Below, in pieces: positions 1 through 8,919 of a stretch of 33,686 nucleotides of DNA (positions are counted from its first letter, which is position 1; each line of letters begins with the position of its first letter). The notes below the pieces were generated by a model. The model was given only the letters and a program-made list of their open reading frames with translations. It made no database searches and was not told the DNA's origin. Origin of the DNA: an uncultured Sphingomonas sp. (GTDB lineage: Bacteria; Pseudomonadota; Alphaproteobacteria; Sphingomonadales; Sphingomonadaceae); assembly GCA_913777295.1 (NCBI GenBank), contig CAJYRU010000247.1:1-33686 (forward strand), given 5' to 3'. The translations under genes were made by a program, and so were the position numbers.

Positions 1-444
1 GAGGAGGTCGTGTCGGCCGACCTGCTGATCCACGTCCGCGACGTGGCGCATCCCGATACGGCCGCGCAGGCGGCGGACGTGGAAGCGGTCCTGAAGGAGA
101 TCGGTGTCGACGATACGACCCCGCGGATCGAGGCGTGGAACAAGCTCGACCTGTTGAGCGAGGACGACCGTATCGAAATGCTGGGGGAGGCGGCGCATCG
201 CGAGGACATCGTTGCGCTGTCGGCACTGACCGGGGAGGGGGTGGACCGCCTCGTCCGCACCGTCGGCGACCGGCTGACCGAGGGGCATCGTCGCTATCGC
301 ATCGCGCTCGCGCCCGAGGATGGCGCCAGCGCCGCGTGGCTCCACGCGCATGGCGAGGTGACCGATCACTGGATCGACGACGCGCGCGCGCTGTACGATG
401 TGCGGATGGCGCCGGCGGACTATGAGCGGTTCCTGACCCGCTGA
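1..444 (+). CDS. hflX: GTPase HflX, C-terminal part (5' truncated by window edge)
   Basis: Frame open from base 1; G-domain NKxD-like 'WNKLDLL' and SAL motif 'ALSALTGEGVD', followed by a typical HflX C-terminal tail; upstream of mazG. Confidence 0.85.
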   Translation, partial: EEVVSADLLIHVRDVAHPDTAAQAADVEAVLKEIGVDDTTPRIEAWNKLDLLSEDDRIEMLGEAAHREDIVALSALTGEGVDRLVRTVGDRLTEGHRRYRIALAPEDGASAAWLHAHGEVTDHWIDDARALYDVRMAPADYERFLTR

Positions 445-465
445 CCTGATAAACCGCCGGGCAGG

Positions 466-486
466 GGGACGCATTGTATGCGTCCC
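466..486. terminator. Perfect 9-bp stem / 3-nt loop hairpin between convergent hflX and mazG
   Basis: gggacgcat-tgt-atgcgtccc, 22 bp after the hflX stop; no T-tract follows, so the terminator role is inferred from position. Confidence 0.5.
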
Positions 487-628
487 GATCGGCCTGGCGG
501 GAAGGGCAGGAGTCCGCCAGAGTCCGAAAAACGCCGCTCAGGACTCGCCGGGCACTTTCCCGATGCTAGCTACCTGCGCGTCTTTCGGCAATTCCACGGC
601 CCATTTATCCGGAATCGCAGGAAAATAG

Positions 629-1618
629 TCAGGGAAGGGGGCTGATTTTCGCGCTAAGCCAAGCCTCTTCCTGTTCGGCCAGCGATCGCTCGGCAAAATG
701 CGCGTCTTCGGCTTCCATGACCGCAAAGCGATGCTCGAACTTGGCGTTGGCGGCGCGCAATGCCGCTTCGGGATCGACGCCCAGATGCCTCGCCCAATTC
801 ACGACCGAAAACAGCAGGTCGCCGACCTCCTCCAGCCGATCCGCCTCGCTCGCCGCCTCGATTTCGGCCAGTTCCTCATCGATCTTGGCCCTCGGCCCCG
901 TCGCATCAGGCCAGTCGAAGCCGACCCGCGCCGCCCGCTTCTGCAGCTTTTCCGCCCTCGCCAGTGCCGGCAGCCCTAAGGCGACACCGGCCAGCGCGCC
1001 GTTTTGACCCGCTTTTTCAAGACGTTCGGCTGCCTTGACCTGTTCCCACAGGTAATGCCCGCCAACTTCGGCGTCACCGAAGATGTGCGGATGGCGGCGC
1101 TCCATCTTGTCGCTGATCGCATTTACCACATCGCCCAGGTCGAACAGCCCGGCTTCCTCGGCGATCCGGCTATGGAACACGACCTGGAGCAACAGGTCGC
1201 CCAGCTCGTCCTTCAGGTCGGAAATGTCACCACGCGCAATCGCGTCGGCGACCTCATAGGCTTCCTCGATGGTGTAGGGCGCGATCGTGGCAAAGGTCTG
1301 CGCGCAATCCCATTCGCAGCCATGCTCCGGGTCCCGCAACCGCGCCATGATCGCGACGATACGCCCGACGACATTGCCCGAGGCTGCGACAGGAACTGTG
1401 GTCGTGGCATCGTGCGTCGATGCCGCTTGCACATCGCGCGTCGCGTGACAGCTGTCGACCGCATCGACCGCATCGACCGCATCGACTGCGGTTCGATCGT
1501 ACGTCACGGCATCACGCACCGTAGCGTCGCGCGCTGCACTGTCATGCACCGCGCTGCCACGCACTCCGGCGTCAGGTCCAACCGATCGACCAGCATTTGC
1601 ACCAACCTCAACCGCCAT
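629..1618 (-). CDS. mazG: Nucleoside triphosphate pyrophosphohydrolase MazG with about 90-aa non-canonical N-terminal extension
   Basis: Core 'MARLRDPEHGCEWDCAQTFATIAPYTIEEAYEVADAI...DELGDLLLQVVFHSRIAEE' is MazG. ATG at 1618 has GGAG (1627-1630) 8 nt upstream; internal ATG at 1348 has no obvious SD. Confidence 0.9.
   Translation of the reverse strand: MAVEVGANAGRSVGPDAGVRGSAVHDSAARDATVRDAVTYDRTAVDAVDAVDAVDSCHATRDVQAASTHDATTTVPVAASGNVVGRIVAIMARLRDPEHGCEWDCAQTFATIAPYTIEEAYEVADAIARGDISDLKDELGDLLLQVVFHSRIAEEAGLFDLGDVVNAISDKMERRHPHIFGDAEVGGHYLWEQVKAAERLEKAGQNGALAGVALGLPALARAEKLQKRAARVGFDWPDATGPRAKIDEELAEIEAASEADRLEEVGDLLFSVVNWARHLGVDPEAALRAANAKFEHRFAVMEAEDAHFAERSLAEQEEAWLSAKISPLP
1454..1489. repeat. 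Four tandem 9-bp units inside the mazG 5' region
   Basis: gtcgaccgc atcgaccgc atcgaccgc atcgactgc; encodes (AVD)x4 on the minus strand. Confidence 0.9.
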
Positions 1619-1651
1619 ACATCACGCTCCGATAATAAACATTATGTAAAA

Positions 1652-2257
1652 TCAGGATACTTTACCGGCTTCGAGGATCAATGTTCCGCGTGCCACTCGC
1701 CAACTTCCCAACCGCGACAGGAAATTCATTCCCACCACGTCCATTTCGCCAAAGGCCGGCGAAATCACGACCGGCAGGTCCCGCGTTTCCAGCGATCCAA
1801 TCCGGACCGTCTCGATCCGTCCGCGCGCCGCCTCGATCGTGCCGTTGGCCGTGGTCAGCAACACCGGCGGTACCCGGCGCGGCGTGACACCGATCGCCTT
1901 CGCCGTTGCCTCCGAAATGGCGGTCGACGTCGCACCACTGTCGATCAGCATCCGCCGCTCGATACCGTTCAATCGCGCAACCGCCCAGAAATGGCCGTCG
2001 ACCGATTGCCGGATACGCACCGTGTCGCCATCGACGCTCTGCTCCGCTACGCCCAGCCGTTCCCCAATCGTTCCAGCGAGTTCACTGATCCGCTCGCGGT
2101 TGCCGAATGCGACATACAGGACGCCGACGATCACCGCCCAGCCAAGCAACGCGCGCAGGACAGTGCCGATCGACGGCCGCCGCGCCAGAAGCGACGACAG
2201 CGGCAGGACCAGCATCAGCAGACCGAACAGGACATAGACGGTCCGGTCGTCGGTCAC
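1652..2257 (-). CDS. Membrane-anchored retropepsin-like (clan AA) aspartic protease
   Basis: N-terminal hydrophobic segments and active-site motif 'MLIDSGATSTAIS' (D-S-G). Confidence 0.8.
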   Translation of the reverse strand: MTDDRTVYVLFGLLMLVLPLSSLLARRPSIGTVLRALLGWAVIVGVLYVAFGNRERISELAGTIGERLGVAEQSVDGDTVRIRQSVDGHFWAVARLNGIERRMLIDSGATSTAISEATAKAIGVTPRRVPPVLLTTANGTIEAARGRIETVRIGSLETRDLPVVISPAFGEMDVVGMNFLSRLGSWRVARGTLILEAGKVS

Positions 2258-3018
2258 AGGGTCAGTTCCATCCCGTCATAGCCCGGCTCGACACCGGCCG
2301 GCAGGCTGCTCAGCAATGACGCATAGTCCATCGAATGATCCATATGAATCAGGACGGTCCGCACTGCCCGGCAGTTCCGCGAAAATTCGATCGCCTCCGC
2401 CAGTGATGGATGTGTCGGATGCGGCGCGACCCGCAATGCATCGACGACCAGGATGTCGACGCCGCGATACAGATCCAGCATCGCCGGGGTCACCGCGCTG
2501 AAATCGGTGGCATAGCCGATTGACCCGCGATCGGTATCGAACCGCAGCCCGGCGGACTCGATCGATCCGTGCGGCTGATCCGTACAGCGGATCGACACGT
2601 CGCCGATCGCCATCCGGTCCGGCAGCAGCGCGCCGGCAACCGTCGCATGATACCCTGCCCGTCCGGCAAAGACATAGTCGAACCGCGCTTGCAGACTGTC
2701 GAGCGTGGTTGACCGGGCATAGCCGGCGACGGGCGCACGAGCATTGTGGAACAGCTGTCGCAGGTCATCGATGCCATGACAGTGATCGGCGTGGTCATGC
2801 GTCCACAGCACCGCGTCGACCGTCGCGACATCGGCGGCCAGCAATTGCTCGCGCATGTCCGGGCCGGTGTCGATCAGGATCCGTGTGCCGGCATGTTCGA
2901 TCAGCGCCGAAACCCGCGTCCGCCGGTTTCGCGGTTCGGCCGGATCGCAGGCTCCCCAGTCGTTTCCGATCCGTGGTACCCCGGATGACGTTCCCGAACC
3001 GAGGATGCGGATCTTCAT
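2254..3018 (-). CDS. MBL-fold metallohydrolase (PhnP-like)
   Basis: 'ILGSGTSSGVPRIG', 'THDHADHCHGIDDLR' (HxHxDH), 'HMDHSMDY'. Confidence 0.88.
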   Translation of the reverse strand: MKIRILGSGTSSGVPRIGNDWGACDPAEPRNRRTRVSALIEHAGTRILIDTGPDMREQLLAADVATVDAVLWTHDHADHCHGIDDLRQLFHNARAPVAGYARSTTLDSLQARFDYVFAGRAGYHATVAGALLPDRMAIGDVSIRCTDQPHGSIESAGLRFDTDRGSIGYATDFSAVTPAMLDLYRGVDILVVDALRVAPHPTHPSLAEAIEFSRNCRAVRTVLIHMDHSMDYASLLSSLPAGVEPGYDGMELTL

Positions 3019-3794
3019 GCCAGCGTCTTGGCGAACAGGCGATGGAAGTTCGCGCGCGTCGCGTCCGCCAACGCCTCAGGCTCCTCACCGCGGAGTTGCG
3101 CCAGGAAGCGACAGGTGTCGGCGACGAAGGCGGGTTCGCCCTGCTTGCCCCGATGCGGCACCGGGGCCAGGAACGGCGCGTCGGTTTCGATCAACAGCCG
3201 GTCTAGCGGCAGGTCGCGTGCGACCGCCTGCAGGTTCTGCGCGCTCTTGAACGTCACGATCCCCGAAATCGAGATGTAGAAGCCTAGATCGATCGCGATC
3301 TGCGCCAGTTCAGCCGAACCGGTAAAGCAATGCAGAACGCCCGGAATGGCCCCCTTCCCCAGCTCGTCGCGCAGGATTGCCGCGGTGTCGTCCTCGGCGT
3401 CGCGGGTATGGACCACGATCGGCAGCCCCGTTTCCCGACACGCGGCCAGATGCGCGCGGAAGCTGCGTTGCTGGGCGGCACGGTCGCTATGGTCGTAATA
3501 ATAGTCGAGGCCACTCTCCCCGATGCCGACCACCCGCGGATGCGCGGCGGCATCGACCAGGCGGGCGGTGTCGATGTGCGGATGCCCGTCCGCCTCATGC
3601 GGGTGGATGCCGACCGTGGCCCAGACATCGCTCTCGCGTTCGGCGGTGCCGATCACGGCGCCCCATTCGCTTTCGCGCGTCGAGATGTTGAGCATTGCCA
3701 CGACCCCGGTGGCACGGGCGCGGGCGAGAACCTCGCCCGACGCCTCGGCCACGCCCTTGTAGTTCAGGTGGCAGTGACTGTCGGCCAGCTTCAT
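3015..3794 (-). CDS. TatD family deoxyribonuclease/hydrolase
   Basis: 'LADSHCHLN', 'GIGESGLDYYY', 'VVHTRDAEDDT', 'LIETDAPFLAPVPHRGKQGEP'; ATGA overlaps on both sides. Confidence 0.93.
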   Translation of the reverse strand: MKLADSHCHLNYKGVAEASGEVLARARATGVVAMLNISTRESEWGAVIGTAERESDVWATVGIHPHEADGHPHIDTARLVDAAAHPRVVGIGESGLDYYYDHSDRAAQQRSFRAHLAACRETGLPIVVHTRDAEDDTAAILRDELGKGAIPGVLHCFTGSAELAQIAIDLGFYISISGIVTFKSAQNLQAVARDLPLDRLLIETDAPFLAPVPHRGKQGEPAFVADTCRFLAQLRGEEPEALADATRANFHRLFAKTLA

Positions 3795-5338
3795 GCGGGT
3801 TCGACCTCCGCCAGCGCCAGGCGCGGGAAGATCGGCACGGGCGGCGCCATGCGGAAGCCGGCATCGCGTTGCTCGCCATACCAGGTATGGTGGCCCAGCG
3901 CGTCATGCCCGCGCCCCGCCTGTCCGAGCTGCGCCAGCAGCGTGGCGGCGGACGCTGGCACGACCGGTTCGATCGCGATGGCAAGATCGCGAATGGCGCG
4001 CACCAGCGTCCCAAGGACGGCGTGCATCCGCTCCGGATCGGTCTTGCGCAATGCCCAGGGTGCCTGGACATCAATATACTGGTTGCAGGCAAAGACGCCG
4101 CGCATCCATGCCTCCAGCGCCTGTCCGAGCGCCAGGTCGGCAAAGGCGGCGCGATACCCCTCGATGGCTTCCCCGACCGAGGCCAGCAGCGCATCGTCCG
4201 CGGGATCGGCGCGCCCGTCGTCGGGCAGTGCGCCCTCCAGATTCTTGGCGATGAACGACAGGGTCCGCTGCGCCAGATTGCCGAAGCTGTTGGCAAGGTC
4301 GCTATTCGCCCGCGCTACGATCGCTTCGTCCGAGAAGGTTCCGTCCTGTCCGAAACTGATGTCGCGCAGCAGGAAATAACGCAGCGCATCGACGCCATAG
4401 AGTTCAGCTAGCTTGATCGGATCGACGACGTTGCCGGTCGACTTCGACATCTTCTCACCGCGGTTCAGCAGAAAGCCGTGGCCGAACACCTTGTGCGGCA
4501 GCGGCAGATTGGCCGACATCAGGAAGGCGGGCCAATAGACGGCGTGGAATCGCACGATGTCCTTGCCGATCAGGTGCAGCGCCGCCGGCCAGTAGCGGTT
4601 AGGCGCGTCGGGATAACCCGCACCGGTCAGGTAATTGGTCAGCGCGTCAACCCAGACATACATGACGTGGCCGGGGCTGTCCGGCACCGGCACGCCCCAG
4701 TCGAAGCTGGTCCGCGACACCGACAGGTCGGTCAACCCGCCTTCGACGAAACGCAGCACTTCGTTGCGACGGCTTTCGGGCTGGATGAAGTCCGGATTGG
4801 CCGCGTAAAAGTCGAGCAGTGGCTGCTGATATTTCGACAAGCGGAAGAACCAGGTTTCTTCTGCCGTCCATTCGACAGGGGTACCCTGTGGCGACAGACG
4901 CACCCCGCCCTCGCCGTCGGTCAGTTCCTTTTCCTCGTAGAACGCTTCGTCGCGGACGGAATACCAGCCTTCGTATCGGTCGAGGTAGAGGTCGCCGGCA
5001 TCGCGCATCGCCGTCCAGATCGCCTGCGACGCGGCATAATGCTGGGGTTCCACCGTGCGGATGAACCGATCGCATGAAATGTTCAGAATGCCGGCCATGT
5101 CGCGAAAATGTCCGGACATTTCGTCGGCCAAGTCGCGAACCTCGACCCCGCGATCGCGCGCAGTCTTGACCATTTTCAGGCCATGTTCGTCGGTGCCGGT
5201 CTGAAAGCACACGTCGCGTCCCGCCTGCCGCTGAAAACGGGCGATCGCGTCGGCAGCGATCATCTCATAGGCATGGCCGATATGCGGCCGGCCGTTGGGA
5301 TAATGGATCGCGGTGGTGATGTAGAATGGATCGGACAT
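3791..5338 (-). CDS. metG: Methionyl-tRNA synthetase
   Basis: 'YITTAIHYPNGRPHIGHAYE' (HIGH region), 'GEKMSKSTGNVVDP' (KMSKS). Confidence 0.96.
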   Translation of the reverse strand: MSDPFYITTAIHYPNGRPHIGHAYEMIAADAIARFQRQAGRDVCFQTGTDEHGLKMVKTARDRGVEVRDLADEMSGHFRDMAGILNISCDRFIRTVEPQHYAASQAIWTAMRDAGDLYLDRYEGWYSVRDEAFYEEKELTDGEGGVRLSPQGTPVEWTAEETWFFRLSKYQQPLLDFYAANPDFIQPESRRNEVLRFVEGGLTDLSVSRTSFDWGVPVPDSPGHVMYVWVDALTNYLTGAGYPDAPNRYWPAALHLIGKDIVRFHAVYWPAFLMSANLPLPHKVFGHGFLLNRGEKMSKSTGNVVDPIKLAELYGVDALRYFLLRDISFGQDGTFSDEAIVARANSDLANSFGNLAQRTLSFIAKNLEGALPDDGRADPADDALLASVGEAIEGYRAAFADLALGQALEAWMRGVFACNQYIDVQAPWALRKTDPERMHAVLGTLVRAIRDLAIAIEPVVPASAATLLAQLGQAGRGHDALGHHTWYGEQRDAGFRMAPPVPIFPRLALAEVEPA

Positions 5339-5349
5339 GGTCCGAGCCT

Positions 5350-6336
5350 CTAGGCGATCCCGCGCGCGGGCGCCAGTCGTGCGACAAGGCCCGCCATTTC
5401 GAACACGGTCGTTTCCGCAACCAGCGACAATGCAGGTGCCATCGCCGCCAGCGCCCGTGCCTTGTCATAGGCGTCCAGTGCGTCGCGAAGCGGCGGGCCG
5501 GTCCGGGTGCGCGCGGCCGCGGCGATCAAGGCCGGCGCCCGGTCTAGGAATACGGCATAGCGCGGTTGTGCCGTCTTGCCCGCCAGCGCCTTGGCAAGGC
5601 GTGACCGGATCCGGTTGTCCCCATCGCCGGTTTCGGCGATCATGGCCAGATCGCGGTCGAGTGCGGCAACCGATAGGCCGGCATAGGCGAGTGCGCGCCC
5701 CGGCGAACCACCGGCTGCAGCGACCAGCGCGTCGACCTCCGATCCGTCGATCTCCGGCGCGGTATCGCGCAGCACCTGTGCGACTTCCGCATCGCGCAGC
5801 GGATCGAACCGAAGCTGACGGCACCGCGAGCGGATCGTCGGCAACAACCGGCCCGGCGAGTGGCTGACCAACAGGAAGATCGTCCCAACCGGCGGTTCTT
5901 CCAGATTTTTCAGCAACGCGTTGGCGCCCGGCCGTTCCAGATCGTCGATCGCATCGATCACCACGACCCGGCGGGAAGACAGCGCCGGCTTGGTCGCGAA
6001 CATCGGCTGCAACGTCCGGACCTGATCGATCTTGATGCTGCGGGCGATGTCCTGATCGGGCTTGTCCGGATCTTTGGGCAGACGGACCAGCGCGCGGTAA
6101 TCGGGATGAGCGCCGGCCGCCATCAACTGCGCAACGCGGTGATCGTCGCCAATCTCACCACGCATCCGGCTGCGTCCGTCCAGCGCCGCCGCCAGCAGCC
6201 GCAACGCCATCTCCCGCGCGAATGCCGCCTTGCCGACCCCCTCCGGTCCGCTCAGCAGCCATGCGTGATGGAGCGCCGTGCCCTCCGCGGCCGCGACGAA
6301 GGCTTCGCGAGCGGCATCGTTGCCGATCAGGGTCAC
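5350..6336 (-). CDS. holB: DNA polymerase III subunit delta'
   Basis: 'HHAWLLSGPEGVGKAAFAREMA', 'VVVIDAIDDLERPGANALLKNLEEPP'; adjacent to tmk. Confidence 0.92.
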   Translation of the reverse strand: MTLIGNDAAREAFVAAAEGTALHHAWLLSGPEGVGKAAFAREMALRLLAAALDGRSRMRGEIGDDHRVAQLMAAGAHPDYRALVRLPKDPDKPDQDIARSIKIDQVRTLQPMFATKPALSSRRVVVIDAIDDLERPGANALLKNLEEPPVGTIFLLVSHSPGRLLPTIRSRCRQLRFDPLRDAEVAQVLRDTAPEIDGSEVDALVAAAGGSPGRALAYAGLSVAALDRDLAMIAETGDGDNRIRSRLAKALAGKTAQPRYAVFLDRAPALIAAAARTRTGPPLRDALDAYDKARALAAMAPALSLVAETTVFEMAGLVARLAPARGIA

Positions 6337-6959
6337 GGCAGCAGGTCGGCGATCGCGTCGATCAGCCGCGCGGTTACCTGGTCGACTGCGCCGCGGGCAT
6401 CGATGGAGCGTACCCGTTCCGGTTCCGTTGCCGCGATTCGGGCGAAGGTGGCGGCGACCGAGCGATGAAAGTCGTTGTCGCGCGCCGCGAACCGGTCCGC
6501 CGCCACGCCATCACGTGCCTGCGCCCGGGCATCCCCCTCCCCCTCGGGCAGCGTCAGCAGCAGCGTCCGGTCGGGCAGCAGCCCCCGCGATCCGAAACCG
6601 TGCAACGCGAGAATTGCGGCATCGTCAATCCCCTGCGCCCCCTGATAGGCGCGGGTGCTGTCGAGGAACCGGTCGCAGATGACCCAGCTACCAGCGTCGA
6701 CCATCGGCCGGATCAGCTTTTCGACATGATCCGCACGGGCGGCGGCAAACAGCAATGCCTCGGCATGGGCGCTCCAGCGCCGGACGTCGCCCTGCATCAG
6801 CAGGGCGCGGATCGCCTCCGCCCCCTCGCTCCCGCCCGGCTCGCGCGTTAGCACCGCATGGATGCCGCGTGCCTCCAGCGCTGCGATGAGGGCGCGGGCC
6901 TGGGTCGATTTGCCGACCCCTTCCCCGCCCTCCAGCGTCAGGAACCGCCCGACGGTCAA
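6333..6959 (-). CDS. tmk: Thymidylate kinase
   Basis: 'GRFLTLEGGEGVGKSTQARAL', 'TREPGGSEGAEAIR', 'DRFLDSTRAYQG'. Confidence 0.95.
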   Translation of the reverse strand: MTVGRFLTLEGGEGVGKSTQARALIAALEARGIHAVLTREPGGSEGAEAIRALLMQGDVRRWSAHAEALLFAAARADHVEKLIRPMVDAGSWVICDRFLDSTRAYQGAQGIDDAAILALHGFGSRGLLPDRTLLLTLPEGEGDARAQARDGVAADRFAARDNDFHRSVAATFARIAATEPERVRSIDARGAVDQVTARLIDAIADLLP

Positions 6960-8122
6960 GCGAACAGCGAGGTCAGGCTTGCCCAGACGCGACCGAAGAA
7001 ACCGGCCTCCGCCACGTCCTTTTCCGCGACAAGCGGCATACGCTGTTCACCGGTATCGGGCGAAGCGATGACCAGATCGGCGATATGCTGGCCCTTGGCG
7101 ATCGGCGCCTTGATCGGGCCGGTATAGACGACCTTCGCCGTAATCGGGCTGTTGGTGCCGGCTGGCATGGTCACGGTCAGCGCACGCGGCGCGACGAGGC
7201 CGACCGTGGCGGAATCGCCCAACTGCACCTCGGCCGTCTCGACGCGCTTGCCGGCCGCCACGATCGGGCGCGCACGCCACGCGCCAAAGCCCCAGTTCAT
7301 GAACTTGACCGATTCGGCGATCCGCTGGTTCGCGCTGGTCAGCCCGGCAACGACCATCACCAGACGGCGGCCGTCCTGTTCGGCCGACCCGGTGAAGCCA
7401 TAGCCGGCCTCTTCGGTATGGCCGGTCTTCAGACCGTCGGCGCCACGCACGCGACCGAGCAACGGATCCCGGTTCGCCTGGGTGATCGCAGCGCCTTCAC
7501 CCAGCGTCTTGCCCCAGGTGAAATCGGTCTTCGAATAGAATTTCTTGTAAAGCTGCGGATGGTTCTGGATCGTCGCGGTGGCGAGCTTCGCCAGATCGCG
7601 CGCGGTTACATAAGTGCGGCCTTCATCCGGCCAACCGTTCGACGTCCCGAAATGGCTGTTGGCAAGGCCCAGTTCCTTTGCCCGCTGGTTCATCAGGTTG
7701 GTGAACGCTTCTTCCGAACCGGCGATCTTTTCGGCCAGTACGACGCACGCATCGTTCCCGGACAGGACGATGATCCCGTACAGCAGGTTTTCGACGCTGA
7801 CATTCTCGTTCACCGACAGGAACATGGTCGATCCGGCCTGCGGCCCGTGCCACTTCTTCCAGGTTTCGGGCGAAACCGTCGCCGTGTCGCTGAGCTTCAG
7901 CTCGCCCTTCTTCATAAGGTCGAACGCGACATAGGCGGTCATCATCTTCGCCATCGATGCCGGCGGCATCCGGCGATCGGCATCCTTCGCATACAGCGTT
8001 GCGCCCGACGACAGGTCGGTCATGAACGCGACCGGGGCCGGCGTATCGAACGGCGGCGCGGCGGCGATGCCGGGGGTGGCAATGGCGATGGCGGCGATGC
8101 TCGAAAGGGCGATCTTACGCAT
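6956..8122 (-). CDS. D-alanyl-D-alanine carboxypeptidase (PBP5/6 family, S11)
   Basis: SxxK 'PPASMAKMMTAY', SxN 'LSGNDACVVLAE', KTG 'ADGLKTGHTEEAGYG'; signal peptide. Confidence 0.94.
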   Translation of the reverse strand: MRKIALSSIAAIAIATPGIAAAPPFDTPAPVAFMTDLSSGATLYAKDADRRMPPASMAKMMTAYVAFDLMKKGELKLSDTATVSPETWKKWHGPQAGSTMFLSVNENVSVENLLYGIIVLSGNDACVVLAEKIAGSEEAFTNLMNQRAKELGLANSHFGTSNGWPDEGRTYVTARDLAKLATATIQNHPQLYKKFYSKTDFTWGKTLGEGAAITQANRDPLLGRVRGADGLKTGHTEEAGYGFTGSAEQDGRRLVMVVAGLTSANQRIAESVKFMNWGFGAWRARPIVAAGKRVETAEVQLGDSATVGLVAPRALTVTMPAGTNSPITAKVVYTGPIKAPIAKGQHIADLVIASPDTGEQRMPLVAEKDVAEAGFFGRVWASLTSLFA

Positions 8123-8139
8123 GGGGCACGAGTTTCCGT

Positions 8140-8919
8140 TCAGTCCTGGGCGATGGTACGGGCGTCGCCGAAGCCGCGACGGGCGATCGACGCACGGGCG
8201 GTTTCGGCAGCGGCCCGGGTGGCGAATGGGCCTGCCTGCACCCGGTACAGCCTGCCCGCCCGACGCACAACGCCGCCAACCGATTTTGCAAGCGCAGCGG
8301 CGCGGGCGGCGTCTGACAGGGTGGCAACCTGCACGAACCAGCGCCCGGCGGCCGCAACAGGTGCGCTCTTGGCAGGAGCGGGCTTTGGCCGGGGCGGCTG
8401 CATGACCGTTGCAACCGGAGTGGGCTTTGGCGCCGGCGTGGCGACCGTTACGGGGGTCGGTGCCGGCTGCGGGACAGGCGTCGGCGGCGACAGCCTGCGA
8501 CGCAGGGCGGTCAGCAGCGGTGCGGGCGCATCGAGGCGACTGATCACCGTTCCGCTACGCACGGCTGCCTGTTCTGCCGGCGACGGTACGGCAGGACGGA
8601 GACGGACGTTCGCTATCGCCCCCGCGCCCAATCCCAGTGCGCGGGCAGCGCCTGCCGACAATTGGCCGATTTCACTGCCCCCTGCGGGCGCCGCGCCTTC
8701 GACCAGGACGATAATCGTGCGCCCGCTGATCAGATCGGTGACCTCGGCGAAACTTCCGGCGGGCAGTCCCTTATGTGCCACGGTCAGTTTGGTGGCATCG
8801 GGACCGATCGAGACCGCACCGACATCGTCCAGCCGCTGCTCATGGACGACAGGCGGTGGCGCGTCCGCCCCGCCCTGCCCGATCGCCGCCAGCAGCAGCG
8901 CCGCTGCGCCGACGCTCAT
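8140..8919 (-). CDS. RlpA-like (double-psi beta-barrel) / SPOR-domain protein
   Basis: ATG at 8919 overlaps the mltB stop (ATGA). Mid-region 'LTVAHKGLPAGSFAEVTDLISGRTIIVLV' resembles RlpA; C-terminal SPOR-like 'RWFVQVATLSDAARAAALAKSVGG...YRVQAGPFATRAAAETARA'. Confidence 0.75.
   Translation of the reverse strand: MSVGAAALLLAAIGQGGADAPPPVVHEQRLDDVGAVSIGPDATKLTVAHKGLPAGSFAEVTDLISGRTIIVLVEGAAPAGGSEIGQLSAGAARALGLGAGAIANVRLRPAVPSPAEQAAVRSGTVISRLDAPAPLLTALRRRLSPPTPVPQPAPTPVTVATPAPKPTPVATVMQPPRPKPAPAKSAPVAAAGRWFVQVATLSDAARAAALAKSVGGVVRRAGRLYRVQAGPFATRAAAETARASIARRGFGDARTIAQD

Noticed and set aside
1004-2281. 425-aa plus-strand ORF
   Set aside because: Antisense to mazG and the aspartyl protease, Arg/Asp-rich with no domain motifs; shadow ORF.
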